Shown here: positions 22,425 through 34,059 of the stretch, piece by piece
Position numbering within the stretch: position 1 is the first letter of the stretch
Layout: every line of letters starts with the position of its first letter
Source: Auriscalpium vulgare
Lineage: Eukaryota; Basidiomycota; Agaricomycetes; Russulales; Auriscalpiaceae
Assembly: GCA_019915015.1 (NCBI GenBank)
Contig: JAHBBC010000017.1
Span: 868,001-932,000 of the forward strand
Direction of reading: 5' to 3'
DNA: 64,000 bases
Position numbers and translations under genes: made by a program
Notes under the pieces: generated by a model
Told to the model about the DNA's origin: nothing
What the model saw: the letters and a program-made list of their open reading frames with translations, nothing else
Databases searched by the model: none

Positions 22425-24448
22425 ATGGCATCAGCCAAAAAGACCCCCTCCAGCGAGCCTCGCCGTTCGTCGAGACTCGCCGGTCCGACTTCGCAGAGCG
22501 AAGGCGGAACGGGTGTCACAGACACCCAACCAACGATCCATGAGTCAACGAGCATCACCCAGGGAACGCCCGACGACGTGCAAGAGCGAGACCGCACGTC
22601 GTCCCCGCTGTCGCCGGCATCTCCCGACAACCTGCCCTCTGACAGAGGGAAGGGAAAAGGGAAGGCCCGCGCGCGGGAAGTACCCGAGGCCGTCGACCAT
22701 AATGAGCAGACGGCCCCCGATGACGCTGAACCTGAAGTTGCGGAAGTCAATGAAGACTTGATCATCGCCCTCCGCAACTCGCGCAACGACATGCAGAACC
22801 CGTACGCCCAGCTGGGGAGCCCGTCAAGGTCCCAGCCGATGGCAGGGCCATCTGCACCGCGCCATGAGAACCGCGAAAGCTTAGCACAATTGCGTGCCAC
22901 CGATCCGACCGAGCTCGCACGGAACGTACGCATACGATTGATGCGCGGTGAGCGGTTACTGGCCACACTGCAGTCCCATGCTACGGCCACTAGTATGGCC
23001 GTGCAGGACTCAGCGGAAAGCATACGCGACACGTACGCGGCACTGCACACATTGGAAGAGTATTACGCTGAGTCGGAACAGCCGCAGGACCACTCGGGGA
23101 GAAATTCGCCCGAGCAAACTGAGGCAGCCCCGGAGCCGCATCGCACTAATGCGATGCCGCCCCCGGAACGCGCAGAGACACCCGAGGAAGCCAACCGACG
23201 AGCTGCCGCGGAGCGCCTCGCCGCGAGACAGGCTCAGGTAAATGAGAGATTTGCCGCCGAAGCTAGGGAGCGCGCCATCGTCGCGGACGATGAAGCGCTC
23301 CCCCGCCATCAGGCTGGTCCACAAATTGCGGAATGGGACGACGCGAGGCGTGAAGAACCCCCGCATCGCGCGCCGCGGCACCTTGCCAATCCCAGATTGG
23401 ATCAGAGGCAGTGGGACGATGAAGGGAAACGCGCGGTTCCCCCAATCGCCCGCCGCCCGATTCCCCCAGGACAAGGCCAGGGCCATGGGATGAACGACCC
23501 CCCACCCCGAGCCTACTCTGTGCTCGAGGCGGTACTGGACCGACTCATCGCCATGATCCGAGACCGCGCGGGCCGCGCGACTGTGCACGTCCCCGGACTC
23601 GGGAGAGCCTACAAAATTACGTTCCCCGACACGTACGGGGGACAGGACAGCCTAGACGCATTCGAACTGTGGTTGAGTGCCATCCTCCGATGGATGAGAC
23701 TCAACCACGTCACGGGTCCCGATCGAGACGACGAACAGGTGACCATACTGGGATCCATGCTGGACGGCGAGGCCGCCAGATGGTACTCCCAGGAGATTGA
23801 ATCGCCCATCCGTCTCATCCGCGACTGGACCTTTGAGGACGCAATCGTGGCCCTTCACGGGCGGTTCATCCACTCTGCATCGGCGCAGGGCGCGGCGACC
23901 CGGTTCATGGCCACGCGATTCTCCAGGAAACGCGGGGTCGCCGGGTTCTACAACGAGCTGCGCGAGCGTTCCGCTCGAATGGTGGAACGACCCGATGAAT
24001 ACACGTTCAGGCGTGTATTCATCAGCGGCCTCCCAGAGGACATAGCGGACTTGCTTCTCCGAGTGAGAGGCATGTCCGCCGAGTACACTACCATGGAGAC
24101 ACTGCTAGCCACCGCAATCCAGGCGGAGGAGGGTAACCTCCTCATGACCACCTATCGCAAGCGCCAGCAGACTGCTAGCAAAGGCACCGGCACGGTCACG
24201 GAGCGCAGAACACCCACAACTGCCCCGCACCCCGCCCCGCGCCTAACTCCCCGCCCGTCCCAGCGGCATAGGGCGGCCGGGGCGGCAGCTGCGCGCGCTG
24301 AACCGCGGGCGACGGAGCCCCCGCGAGCGAGCGGTGCGGTCACCACTGGGAGCCGCGACAGAGCCCCGTTCCGTGGAAGGGCGGCCACTGGGCGAGCCCC
24401 GCCAGCGGCGGACCGACCCGTCAAGTGCTACGCATGTGGGCAAATGGG
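22425..24448 (+). pseudogene. Gypsy-1 gag, truncated in the zinc knuckle
   Basis: Starts MASAKKTPSSEPRRSSRLAG. A charged, disordered first half is followed by a retrotransposon gag capsid region: KITFPDTYGGQDSLDAFELW, WTFEDAIVALHGRFIH, RFMATRFSRKRGVAGFYNEL and YTFRRVFISGLPEDIADLLL. It ends in a CCHC knuckle of which only CYACGQMG remains; the next base is the TG of the Gypsy-2 LTR at 24449. Translation would run 17 codons into that LTR (stop at 24500). It is otherwise intact for about 675 codons. The capsid region is clearly related to that of Gypsy-2 gag. Confidence 0.85.
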
Positions 24449-24746
24449 TGTAAGAGGGGCGAACGCGTGTGGGCGCGCAACGCGCTCGTGCAGCGCTTGA
24501 GAAGCGCGACACGAGGCTACCGACGCGTGGAGCCAGCGCGTCGGTTCCCTGTGGCCAACTAGGCTGGCACAGGAGCCTAACAGATTGTTTGTATCTGTTA
24601 GGCTGTAGGCATTAGGCCGCGCCTCCTCGCTCTCGAGGAGGCACGACTACATCCACTCACTTTTGTACGCATCCATCGTTGCCAATACGAGCACACGGGT
24701 CGCGTTCATCCCGAGGGATTGTTAAGTCTATCATCAAGCTATTACA
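24449..24746 (+). repeat. Gypsy-2 5' LTR
   Basis: TGTAAGAGG...CTATTACA, 298 bp, followed by CTTTTTTGAACGCCC. It contains hairpins ACCGACGCG/CGCGTCGGT, CCTAACAGAT/ATCTGTTAGG and GCCTCCTCG/CGAGGAGGC. No obvious tRNA-complementary TGG primer site follows; how it is primed is unclear. Confidence 0.9.
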
Positions 24747-24814
24747 CTTTTTTGAACGCCCACAACAAGTGAGCAAATCATTTTATTTGGTAAACTAACT
24801 ACGACAAGTACAGT

Positions 24815-26932
24815 ATGCCGAGTGGAAAGAAAACCAGCAATCCCGCCCGCGGTGGCGGCCCTCGTACCTCCGAGCGGCTCGCCTCCAACAAGGACGGGAC
24901 GTCCACACCTCCCGTGGACTCTGGACAGACTCAGGAGTCTGGACAGAGCGTCGATACGATGGCGCCTGACAACGGCCCCATCGTCACCGACAGCGGCAAC
25001 GCTCCTCCGGAGCAACCGCCTGAGGGCCCCTCAAATCGGGGCGTGTCCTCACACTCGTCTGTCGACGTCGAGGCAGAACTGAACCGTGGAGAGCAGAGCG
25101 ACGGACAGTCGCCCACTCCTCCGCGCATCCCCGCTTCCCGCAAAGGAAAAGGGGTAGCGTTCGACAACAAGACGAACAGCCCCCCAGTGGTGCCAACCAA
25201 TCTGGGGAGCGACATCCTGAGGGATGCGCTGGACGACATGTTCGTCCAGCTCGGTCTGCATGACTCGCAGATCGAAGAGGCGCATCGCACTGCTCAGCAG
25301 TCGATGGAGTCCGTGGCCAAAGCCAAGGAATTCTCGTGTATAGTGACACAAGGCCTTGACCGCCTGGCCAGCCAATATGGCTTTAGGCAGACGATCAAGG
25401 AGGAGGAGGCAGAGATCAACCTCCTCCAGCCTGTCGAGAAGGCTATTGCCGAGACTGGCAATGAACGTAATGTCGTAAACAACAGTACGGACGCTCCGCA
25501 CAATAGACAGAGCATTGTCAGCATGACAAATGACAATTCGGCGCCCGTGCAGGTGTCGAATAAGGATAGCGACGACGAGTCGAAGCCTCCGGCGGCTATG
25601 AGAAGCAACGCCAGCATTCCTGCGCCGCGCAGCGGGTTCCGCAAGATCGCAAGCGAGCAGAACGCACGCGCCGAGCGGCGCGCCGCTGCAATTGCAGGGC
25701 TGAAGCCGAGTCGCGACCGCGTCTCGGCAGCGCCCTCGATACGCGAGATCATGTCGGCCTATGACGCCGGCGATGATCGTCCCGACGGGGACACCTCTGA
25801 TTACACAGAGGTCGACAATGGGTTCGTGTCCCATATGTCGTATGCGGCAGGCCCAAGGCTACCCGCATATGCGAGCATCGGCCCGCATAAAATGACACTA
25901 CGGGGAGTGAACGAACTCAACCCTACAGGGAACCGCATGAGCGTGCCCATAGGAGCCACGTCTCAGCTGCGGCCCCTGCAGCGTATAGTAGAAATGGTCC
26001 GCAAGCGAACCACCGAAGCATACGCACTGCCTCCTGGTGTAAAAACCATAAAGCAGAACCCACCCACTCCATTTGATGGAGAGGATAATCACCCCAAGAT
26101 GGAGGAGTGGGTATCGTCGCTCCTCCGCGTAATGCGGCTGAGCGGAATAAACGGCGAGGAGTATGACGCCTACCGTGTCGAATTTGTCGGGCAAAACCTG
26201 AGCGGACCAGCCGCCACCTGGTTTCACGACGAGGTCGAGTCCGAGGGACGCCAGAAGCGTAACTGGACCTTCGAGCAAGTGATAATCGGACTTCACAGCC
26301 GATTCATCATGAGCTCGGGGACGCAAGACGCGGTCCGTGCGTTCTACGGCACTCGCTACTCGCGCAAGAAGGGAGTTGCTGGCTACTTTAATGAGTTACG
26401 CAGCAACTCCGGCCGTCTGGTAGAAATGCCAGACGACTATACGTTCCGACAACAGTTCATGAGCGGTCTCCCCACGGAGATCGTTGACCTGATGTTCAAG
26501 ACGCATAGTGCAAATCTGGACGAACATACGTCCGCCCAGATGCTCGACTTTGCCCTGAAGTCCGAGTATAGCATTAAACTCGCGCGTGAACACGCCCGAG
26601 ATTTCCGTCCTTCAATGGAGAGGCCCACCATGGGCCAGCCCGCATTTGCGAAGGAAAAGGAAAAGGACTCGCGCGGTCAGTCGTCAAAGACTCACGACCG
26701 TAAGCGAGACTCCCGGCGCCCAGAGCGCAAGGAGTATAAGGAGCGGCCAAAGGCTCCTCTCCCCGCCGCCGAAAGGCGTTACGAGGGACCCCGTCCCGAG
26801 GTGAAAACCTTTAGAGACAAAGGGAAGCCAGGAACGAAGCCTGGCGTGTGTTTCGCATGCGGGCAGCCAGGCCACTACATGGGCGATGCGGTGTGCCCCA
26901 AGAAAGGGGGCCCACGGATGCACACTGCTTGA
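24815..26932 (+). CDS. Gypsy-2 gag polyprotein
   Basis: 705 codons starting MPSGKKTSNPARGGG. A disordered N-terminal third leads to a capsid region (PFDGEDNHPKMEEWVSSLLR, WTFEQVIIGLHSRFIM, YGTRYSRKKGVAGYFNEL, YTFRQQFMSGLPTEIVDLMF) and a basic stretch. It ends with a complete CCHC knuckle, CFACGQPGHYMGDAVC. The TGA at 26930-26932 is followed in the same frame by about 160 open codons of acidic sequence, so it may be read through, or it may be the true gag end. No internal damage was seen. Confidence 0.9.
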   Translation: MPSGKKTSNPARGGGPRTSERLASNKDGTSTPPVDSGQTQESGQSVDTMAPDNGPIVTDSGNAPPEQPPEGPSNRGVSSHSSVDVEAELNRGEQSDGQSPTPPRIPASRKGKGVAFDNKTNSPPVVPTNLGSDILRDALDDMFVQLGLHDSQIEEAHRTAQQSMESVAKAKEFSCIVTQGLDRLASQYGFRQTIKEEEAEINLLQPVEKAIAETGNERNVVNNSTDAPHNRQSIVSMTNDNSAPVQVSNKDSDDESKPPAAMRSNASIPAPRSGFRKIASEQNARAERRAAAIAGLKPSRDRVSAAPSIREIMSAYDAGDDRPDGDTSDYTEVDNGFVSHMSYAAGPRLPAYASIGPHKMTLRGVNELNPTGNRMSVPIGATSQLRPLQRIVEMVRKRTTEAYALPPGVKTIKQNPPTPFDGEDNHPKMEEWVSSLLRVMRLSGINGEEYDAYRVEFVGQNLSGPAATWFHDEVESEGRQKRNWTFEQVIIGLHSRFIMSSGTQDAVRAFYGTRYSRKKGVAGYFNELRSNSGRLVEMPDDYTFRQQFMSGLPTEIVDLMFKTHSANLDEHTSAQMLDFALKSEYSIKLAREHARDFRPSMERPTMGQPAFAKEKEKDSRGQSSKTHDRKRDSRRPERKEYKERPKAPLPAAERRYEGPRPEVKTFRDKGKPGTKPGVCFACGQPGHYMGDAVCPKKGGPRMHTA

Positions 26933-28662
26933 GTTGAACACGATAGTGACGACCAGAACAGTCCTGGGCGCGAGGATGACCCTGGCGCCCAGAGCGACGA
27001 CTCCGAACGTGACGATCCGTACGGAAGTCAGTACGAATCTGCGGATGAGTACGCAGAGAACCTGGAGAACCAGGCATCCGATGATGAATCGGATGCGGAT
27101 GGCAGCCCCATCCGCATGCATACGATGCGCATGCATTTCATGCAACTCGTCCCGCAGGATGAGTTACCAGCGCTTATACCGCTGGATGAACCTCCCGCTC
27201 TCGAAGAAGTCGTAAACGACTCGGACGAGGAGGCGCCACTCGGGGCGGGACCAGACGCAATCATCGAGTACCCCGATGATACACTGATACCCCCAGGAGA
27301 AGACCTAGGGGGAACGTACTACGGTCCGTCTGCCGAAGGCGACTTCGGTATGACGTATGCTGAAGCTGTTTCAGCATACCAGCCTGGGGACACCCCGGGC
27401 TTCGGCCGAGCGTCTGAATTAGACAGGTCAGGCATAGTGACCGTCGCCGTGAATTGGAAGTTTGGTTTCAGCTGCCCCGCGAATTGCGCGATCAGCATGA
27501 AGCCCTGCAAGCCGAAGCAACGGCCGCCGCTGGGTACCAGCCTTTGGACCCGCGGCACCTGGTGGTCAACCCAGGACACGCCTGCTCACATCAGACGATG
27601 TGCGCGTCATGTTTCACATACGCGACACATATCCGACGGGCCGAGGACCGTGGAGACGCAGATCTTCTACGCGCTCGCAAATATTACGAGGACGCAATAG
27701 AAGATCAGTTTAACCTAGGCTACAACACCGCGTTGTCAGCCGTATGGTCCGAACTTAAGATCTTCCGCCCTTCACACACCATGTCCAACGACTGGGTAAA
27801 AGGGTACCACGACGCAGAGCGCGCGGTGCACACGATATCTATAAAAAGGTATCGTGTAATGAAACCCACAACTCAGGCCGCAGCATCATCAGCTGGACCT
27901 GAGAGCGACGACTCAGACTCCGAGCCGCCGCCGCTAGCAGACGAGCCCGCAAGGGAAAATCCTAGCGCGGACCTTGCCCCAGATGTTCAGGGGGAGGGGA
28001 CGCACGCTATGCCGCGCAGGCAGCTAGCGCGTGTGGACACGCAAAAGGAACTGCGGCTCTTCGCAATGCGCGCGAAGATTCAGCAGGCTAACCTAGTTAG
28101 CCCGCCGAAACCCACACAGTGGGTGTACTCAGCGAACATCCGGCGCAACTCCTCGCCAGAAGAGCAGCCGGTACGTGATAATGTGAAGCACCAAGTGCTC
28201 GCAGCAATTATCAACGTAGGCAATACGCCAATGTACGCACTGTTTGACAGCGGCAGTACAACGAATGGGATCAGCATGGATGCTGCCCATGTCGCGAAGC
28301 TCGACGTATTCGAACTTCACGCTCCTATGACACTACAATTGGGTGTCATAGGGAGCAAGTGCCGTATTAACTACGGCACTAACTCTACTGTCACGGTCGG
28401 ACAGCATGAGGCGCCCGTATACCTCGACGTGGCGAATATCGAGCACTACGACGTAATATTGGGCACCCCATTCATGAGTGCCAATAAGGTCAAGCTCGAT
28501 TTCGAGGACCACACTGTGAAAATCGGAAGCAAATTGATCCCCGCAGTGGCCCTTGACGCCGAGCGCGTACGCGCACAGCAGCGCAAGTCCACAGGACGTG
28601 CGCGAGCGGCACACCCTCGAGTGCAAGCCGCACGTCAAGCACCGAAAGATGATGACGAATGA
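26933..28662 (+). pseudogene. Gypsy-2 pol N-terminal region and aspartic protease
   Basis: Immediately after the gag TGA the gag frame stays open (acidic, EDDPGAQSDDSERDD) to about 27430; the coding frame then shifts by -1 into the pol frame (open from 27418). The pol frame carries a Cys/His segment (HACSHQTMCASCFTYATHIRR) near 27577-27640 and a YYEDAIEDQFNLGY helix. The retropepsin follows near 28230-28490, with the catalytic motif LFDSGSTTNGIS and the flap-side VILGTPFM. A TGA at 28660-28662 ends the frame just before the RT, which continues in the same frame. Whether the shift is programmed cannot be judged; no canonical slippery heptamer was identified. Confidence 0.8.
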
Positions 28663-30183
28663 AGTGTGTCGGCAGGCTCTATGAGAGTAGAACCTGCCAC
28701 CACCGAGGCGCCTCCTCGGCGCCCGGAGCCAGAGCCTCCGGATGTAGGGGAAGATACGGAAATCGACAAGTTGAGGCAGGCATGGTACGAGCGTACACGG
28801 GACGTGATGTGCCCCGTACCGCTCGAACTACCGCCGTTTAGACTAGTCAATCACCGGATATCGCTGATAGACGAGAAGTTGAAAATCAACTTTCGCCTCC
28901 CACGATGCCCGGATGCTCTCAAGCCACAACTCGCTGAGAAGATCCAGCGCTATGAAGCGGCTGGATGGTGGGAACGCCGCGTTGCACGCGAGGCAGCCCC
29001 ACTCCTGTGCATCCCCAAGAAATCAGGGAAGCTCAGGACTGTTGTCGATGCAAGGTTACGCAACGACAACACAGAGAAGGATGTTACACCCTTCCCTGAC
29101 CAGGATCAAATCCGTATGGACGTCGCTCGCGCGAAGTTCCGTACGAAGATCGACATGAGCGATGCATACGAACAGATCCGTATCGAGTCGGACGATGTCT
29201 GGAAGACAACGTTCGCCACGATCTATGGGACGTTCGTAAGTCTTATCATGCAGCAAGGGGACTGCAATGCCCCTGCTACATTTCAAAGACTCATGACTGT
29301 AATATTCCAAGACCTCATTGGAATTTACGTTCATGTATATCTTGACGATATATTCGTATTCTCCGACTCTATCGAGGAACACGAATCCCACCTGGGGGTG
29401 GTGTTCGACCGACTAAGGACGAACCACTTATTCCTGAGCCAGGAAAAGTGCGACATATATTCCATGAAAATGGATTGTCTTGGCCATATTGTGGACAAGG
29501 ACGGACTACACGCTGACTCTGACAAGATGGCGCGCGTCCGTAACTGGCCCGTCCCTAGAAACCAGGACGATGTCCGTAGATTCCTGGGGCTGGTACAGTA
29601 TCTGGCACATTTTATGCCAGATGTCACCGCGTACACAACACCCCTCTCGGGGATTATGGGACATGGGCGGCCATTCATCTGGGGCCCCTTGCAGCAGCGA
29701 TGCTTTGAGAGCATACGCGATCTAGCCTGCAAAACTCCTATCCTCAGGCCAATAGACCCGAGGACAGGAGTGCCCATATGGGTAATATGCGACGCCTCCA
29801 CCTACGGAGTTGGCGCCGTATATGGCCAAGGCGATGAATGGCAAACATGTCGTCCTGCAGGATTCATGTCGAAGAAGTTCTCCAACGCACAGAAGAATTA
29901 CTTCACGTACGAGCAGGAGACATTGGCGGTGCTAGAAGCACTGGCCAAATGGTCGGATAAGCTGTGAGGAAGACACTTCACAGTCGTCACCGACCACAAG
30001 GCCCTCGAATTCTTCGAGACTCGCGCCAACCTCTCACCACGGCAAGCGCGGTGGTGGGAGTTCCTTGCCACATTCAACAAGGAAATTGTATACGTCTCAG
30101 GCGCGTACAATATAGTAGCCGATGGATTCTCGAGGATATTCAGCGGCACCGGCCCCGATCCGCCAGGCACTGAGTACGTTCGA
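28663..30183 (+). pseudogene. Gypsy-2 reverse transcriptase and RNase H
   Basis: Same frame as the protease. RT motifs: CIPKKSGKLRTVVDARLRN, FRTKIDMSDAYEQIRI (first catalytic Asp), QGDCNAPATFQRLM and VYLDDIFVFSDS (YLDD active site). RNase H begins VICDASTYGVGAVYGQG and includes SKKFSNAQKNYFTYEQETLAVLEAL. A TGA at 29965-29967 (after WSDKL) interrupts RNase H; the frame then continues HFTVVTDHKALEFFETR. The stop fits a CGA-to-TGA transition. Upstream, a TGA at 28660 separates protease from RT. Confidence 0.88.
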
Positions 30184-31936
30184 ATGGACGAAGTACTGGA
30201 TCCAGATCATGACGACCTGTCTCCGGAACGCGTCCTCGAACTAGCAGCAATCTCTGTCAAAGAGCTGGTTGCAACTCGAGATATCGAGGCCGCTGAGTTG
30301 GCACAGCATGCGCAACAATCAGCGGGGCTGGCCACTGGACAGAACTCCGATGGAGATCAGGCCGTGGACAGCGCCCTACAAGGAGGGCCCTCATTACATG
30401 AGATGATCAGCGCAGACGTGGATTGGGCCGGACTAGCTCGCTCCACGTACGCACATGACACATTCTTCGCCGACATTCGCGAACACCCAGATAAACACGC
30501 AGCGTTTGAAACGCGCGATGAACTAATCTGGGTGAAGACGACAGGTGGCGAGTACCGTGTCTGCGTGCCTGACGCGATGGTCGGGAAGCGCAAGTTGCGC
30601 GAGATGATTGTGAGCGCGGCCCACAACATCATCGGGCATCTCGGGGGTCAGCGAACCGCCGAGTATGTGTGCCGATGGTTCTGGTGGCCAGGGCTAGGCA
30701 AGCATGTAGACAAGTTCTGCTTGTCATGCGGAACCTGCCAGACCACCAAAACGCTGAACAAAGCGCCGGCCGGACTTTTGAAAAGTCTGCCAACGCCCGA
30801 GCGGCCGTGGTCATCCATTGGAATGGACTTCTTCGGCCCGTTCCCTCCGTCTGACGGATATGACTACGTGTGGCTGGTCATAGACCGGTTCACGTCGTTA
30901 ATCCACTTGGTGCCGATTACCACGCGCACCAAGACCACCGAGCTCGCAACACTGTACATGCGCGAGGTGGTACGGCTTCATGGAATCCCAGATTCCATCG
31001 TATCCGATAGGGACGCGAAGTTCACGTCAATATTTTGGCGTGAACTGCACCGGATCACGGGCACGAAATTAACGATGTCGACATCGTTTCACCCGCAGAC
31101 CGACGGTGCATCTGAGCGCGCGATACGCACAGTGCCTCAGATTTTGCGGAGCATGGTACGCCCGGACCAATCGGACTGGGTGCGCCATCTGCCGCTCGCT
31201 GAGTTTGCCATCAACTCCAGCGTGAGCGCATCCACCGGATACGCCCCGTTTGAGTTGACGTACGGGTATATGCCACGGATCATAAAGTTCCCCGTGGCAA
31301 GTACCCCGTACCCTGGTACGAGAATACGCCAGGCACGCACGGGAGAGTCTCGAGCGTGCGCACGACTCCATCATAGAGTCCCGCGTGAAGCAGACGCTCC
31401 ACGCGAACCGTCGCCGAAGCGAGGGCGATGAGTACCAGGTCGGTGACCTGGTGTACCTCAGCACGCTTAACCTAAACCTCCCCAAGGGGAGGGCGTTCAA
31501 GCTATTGCCGAAGTACATCGGGCCCTTCTCGGTGATCGAGGCACGACCCGAGACATCCAACTACAAGTTGGATCTCCCTGAGGAGTTACGGAAACGCCGG
31601 ATACACCCGACGTTCCACTCCTCACTGCTGAGGAAGCACGAAGCCAACGACGACGCACTGTTCCCGGGACGGGAGCCCAAAGCCTTTTACGACTTTGGGC
31701 GCGCCGACGAGGAGGAGTGGGTCGTCGACGCAATCGTGGGACACGACTGGAAGGGGAAGACTATCCTCTTCCAGGTTCGATGGGCTTTAGGTGACTACAC
31801 CTGGGAGCCCATCGAAAATCTGGACGAGGTGGAGGCCCTCGACCAGTATCTCGCGCTACAAGGAGTAGCGGAGTGGAGGCAGTTGCCAAGGAAGATCGCC
31901 GCGCGTAAGGCGGTGTCTCCTCGGAACCGCCGCTAG
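30184..31936 (+). pseudogene. Gypsy-2 integrase with chromodomain
   Basis: Zinc-binding HHCC domain (H in IIGHLGG, CLSCGTCQTTK), catalytic core with DDE residues (GMDFFGPFPPSDG, VSDRDAKFTS, GASERAIRTV), then the C-terminal region YQVGDLVYLST, KLLPKYIGPFSVIE and HPTFHSSLL. Near 31315 the reading frame moves from the RT/IN frame to the next (+1), so translation as written stops at 31431; the second frame ends at 31936. The C-terminus reads AIVGHDWKGKTILFQVRWA and DYTWEPIENL, a chromodomain as in chromoviruses, which target heterochromatin through modified histones. Confidence 0.88.
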
Positions 31937-32096
31937 ATCCCGATGGAATCTGCGGCAAATCTGACGCCCGGTTGTCAGATAGCGACAGGCGCCCTGAGGA
32001 GATCTCACCAAGTGAGATCTTCATCTAGGCGCGTGGATCCCTAAAAGGATCTGAAGTGCGCCAACGGCGACTTCAGCACTTTCTGCTACCACCATC
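31937..32096. other. Hairpin-rich spacer between pol and ORF3 (Gypsy-2)
   Basis: A short non-coding stretch with several stem-loops: GAGATCTCAC/GTGAGATCT, GGATCC...AGGATC and GAAGTGCGCC/GGCGACTTC. It could set up translation of the downstream ORF or simply be UTR structure. Confidence 0.5.
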
Positions 32097-33509
32097 ATGT
32101 CATCCCAGTCGTCCCGCAACACCGCCCCAATCGTCCCCGCCTCGTCCACTGCTCCCTCCAACCCTGCTGCGCAAGCAGCAGGGCCTCCAGCCCCTACGGG
32201 ACTGGAGTCGGTGAACACTGCGCCGCGCACGGGCTTGCCCGCCGACGCAATGAACACCGAACCTGATGCGCCGCCGCTGTTCGCAGCTACGGGTCCGGCT
32301 CTCCCAGGAGTGCCAAGCGACCCGACCCCCGACGTGCCAGTGCGAGTCCGCATCCCCAACGTCGGGGGACCCCATTGGACCTTCGATGGGGAGAGGTTCC
32401 AGTTCAGGCATTCCCACAACTGCCTGGTCTGTACCTCCTATGCGCTCCACCTCAACGACGGGTCTTCCAGCTGGGAGCACGCGGAAAACGCGTACGAACG
32501 CGCCCGCAACAACCTCGTCGAAGACGGTATCGACCGCGGCCTCGCCTTCGCAGCGGAATCGGTTGACCGAGTCCGCCGCACGGAGGCAGAGGCACGTCAC
32601 GAGCTGCAAGACAAGCTCGATGACGCCCTCGGCTCGCGCGACCGAGCGCGCCAGACCGAGGAGCGCCTCCGTCTCGAACGGAATACGGCAAGAGAACGCG
32701 TCTCTACGCTCGAGGCGGAGCTAGAGACGGTGCAGCGCAAGCTGCACAACTTGACCATCATCCATGACGAGATGAAGGCCAAGCAAAAGCCCGCGCCTCA
32801 GGGACCGCAGGGCCCTCCACTCTCTGACGAGGAAGAGGAGTACCTCGAAGACTGGGCAGCAGCCGTCGAGGAGTCTGCCCGCGCCGCAAGCGCGAGCGGA
32901 CCGCCGCCCACCAAAAAGCGGAAGCGCGCGGCAGCGCCGGCTGCCTCCACCTCCACCGTGCAGGCTGGAGCACCGTCACCGTTCCCGCACGTACACCCTC
33001 CGCCACCCACGTCCGCAGGCCGGCAGCCCATTCCCGGGCACCCTAACCGCCGAGGACCGCCCATCACCGGATGGGCAACCTTCGCGCCACGAACTGGCCC
33101 GGAGGTAAAGGACTTGATGCTCGCCGCCGAAGGTGACCTCATCTTGGCTGCGAGCCAAGTCCCTCGTCGGTCCCGCCGCGTCCAAACCCTCGGCCACGCG
33201 CACACCCGCAGAGCGCACGCTCTCCGCGCTCTGGCCACGCGTCAAACTGCTCAAGCCGGACGCTGGCACAGGGGGAGGGGTGAGTATGGGCTCGTAACCC
33301 ATACCCAGCAGCTCGACGGTCGCGCCGAGCACGCAACCCGCCGCGACTGCAGCCGTGGTGCCACCGCCGGCTGTCATTGCCACTGCGGCACCCAGTTCCA
33401 CGCCGCAGAAGGCGTCCAAAGCGTCCAAGGGCAAAGGGAAGGCAGTAGAACACCCCCCTTCACCCGTAGACGCCGCCGTCAAGCCAGTGGCTCCGGCCAA
33501 GAAGGCGAA
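32097..33509 (+). pseudogene. Gypsy-2 ORF3, 5' part (extra gene after integrase)
   Basis: Starts MSSQSSRNTAPIVPASS. A disordered N-terminus is followed by a Cys/His segment (FRHSHNCLVCTSYALHLND) that resembles the pol N-terminal segment HACSHQTMCASCFTYATHI. A long coiled coil follows (RARQTEERLRLERNTARERV, AELETVQRKLHNLTIIHDEM), then a basic patch (PPTKKRKRA) and a Pro-rich end. Around 33147 the coding frame shifts by +1, and a TAA lies at 33295 in the new frame, so it is damaged. Element II enters after codon AKKA (33507). If Element II and one AA copy are removed, the frame joins in phase to 50619-51546, giving ...AKKA-KKSKGKGKEPERP. I do not recognise the family; it is not an obvious envelope (no membrane helix seen). 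Confidence 0.65.
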
Positions 33510-33876
33510 CATCTGGAAAAACTGTTTGCTACCTTGATCTAGCATTCATCAATGCATCCTACTAAGACAGCCTGCTGACAGCTGTAGGGCTGTGCTGACA
33601 ACACCACCTATGCAGTGTCCTAAGCTTGGTATGTAGCTCTACATTGAGGCCCTGGTTGGTCTATGTGTCCTACAGACGTATAGGTGTGCACTACATCTAC
33701 TAAAGGGTTATGTGAGCGTGCTACATGAGCTACATGAGCTACAGTGACTACACATAGCAGAGCATCAGCTACACAGTCAATCCACCACTCAGCTTCATCA
33801 CTCTGGTTCTCTCATATGATATCAATGACTCTGGTATTGCAGAAGAACAGCGTACATCATTATATACTCTAGATTC
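33510..33876. repeat. Element II left terminal and subterminal region
   Basis: Terminal repeat at 33510, then about 350 non-coding bases rich in GCTACA/TGTAGC copies (for example 33640-33651, and three in a row at 33719-33745). Similar motifs fill the right end. Confidence 0.65.
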
Positions 33877-34059
33877 CTAATATATAGATTGATAGGCATG
33901 CTGATCAGAGAAATTATTAAGGAGAAACTCTGAACAACGATCAAGGACGTTCGATGTCTTCCATGCACGGTCCGATCGCGCCCCAAACCTAGGAATTAAT
34001 TGACAACCACGACGTAGGGTCTCCAGCTCAATGACAGAGGCCTGCATACCAGTTTTCCC

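Larger units (their letters stand above)
22071..24448 (+). mobile_element. Gypsy-1: 5' part of a Ty3/gypsy retrotransposon
   Basis: Consists of a 302-bp LTR (22071-22372), a leader starting CTTTTTTGAATCCCAC, and a gag gene broken at 24448 by the left LTR of Gypsy-2. LTR edges, leader and gag are all related to those of Gypsy-2, so the two belong to one lineage. The rest of Gypsy-1 (pol, 3' LTR) is not found in the window. Confidence 0.75.

Noticed and set aside
26930..26932. The gag TGA as a mutation.
   Set aside because: A stop after the zinc knuckle is normal in many Ty3/gypsy elements; the open frame beyond it is noted, but readthrough cannot be decided from the sequence.
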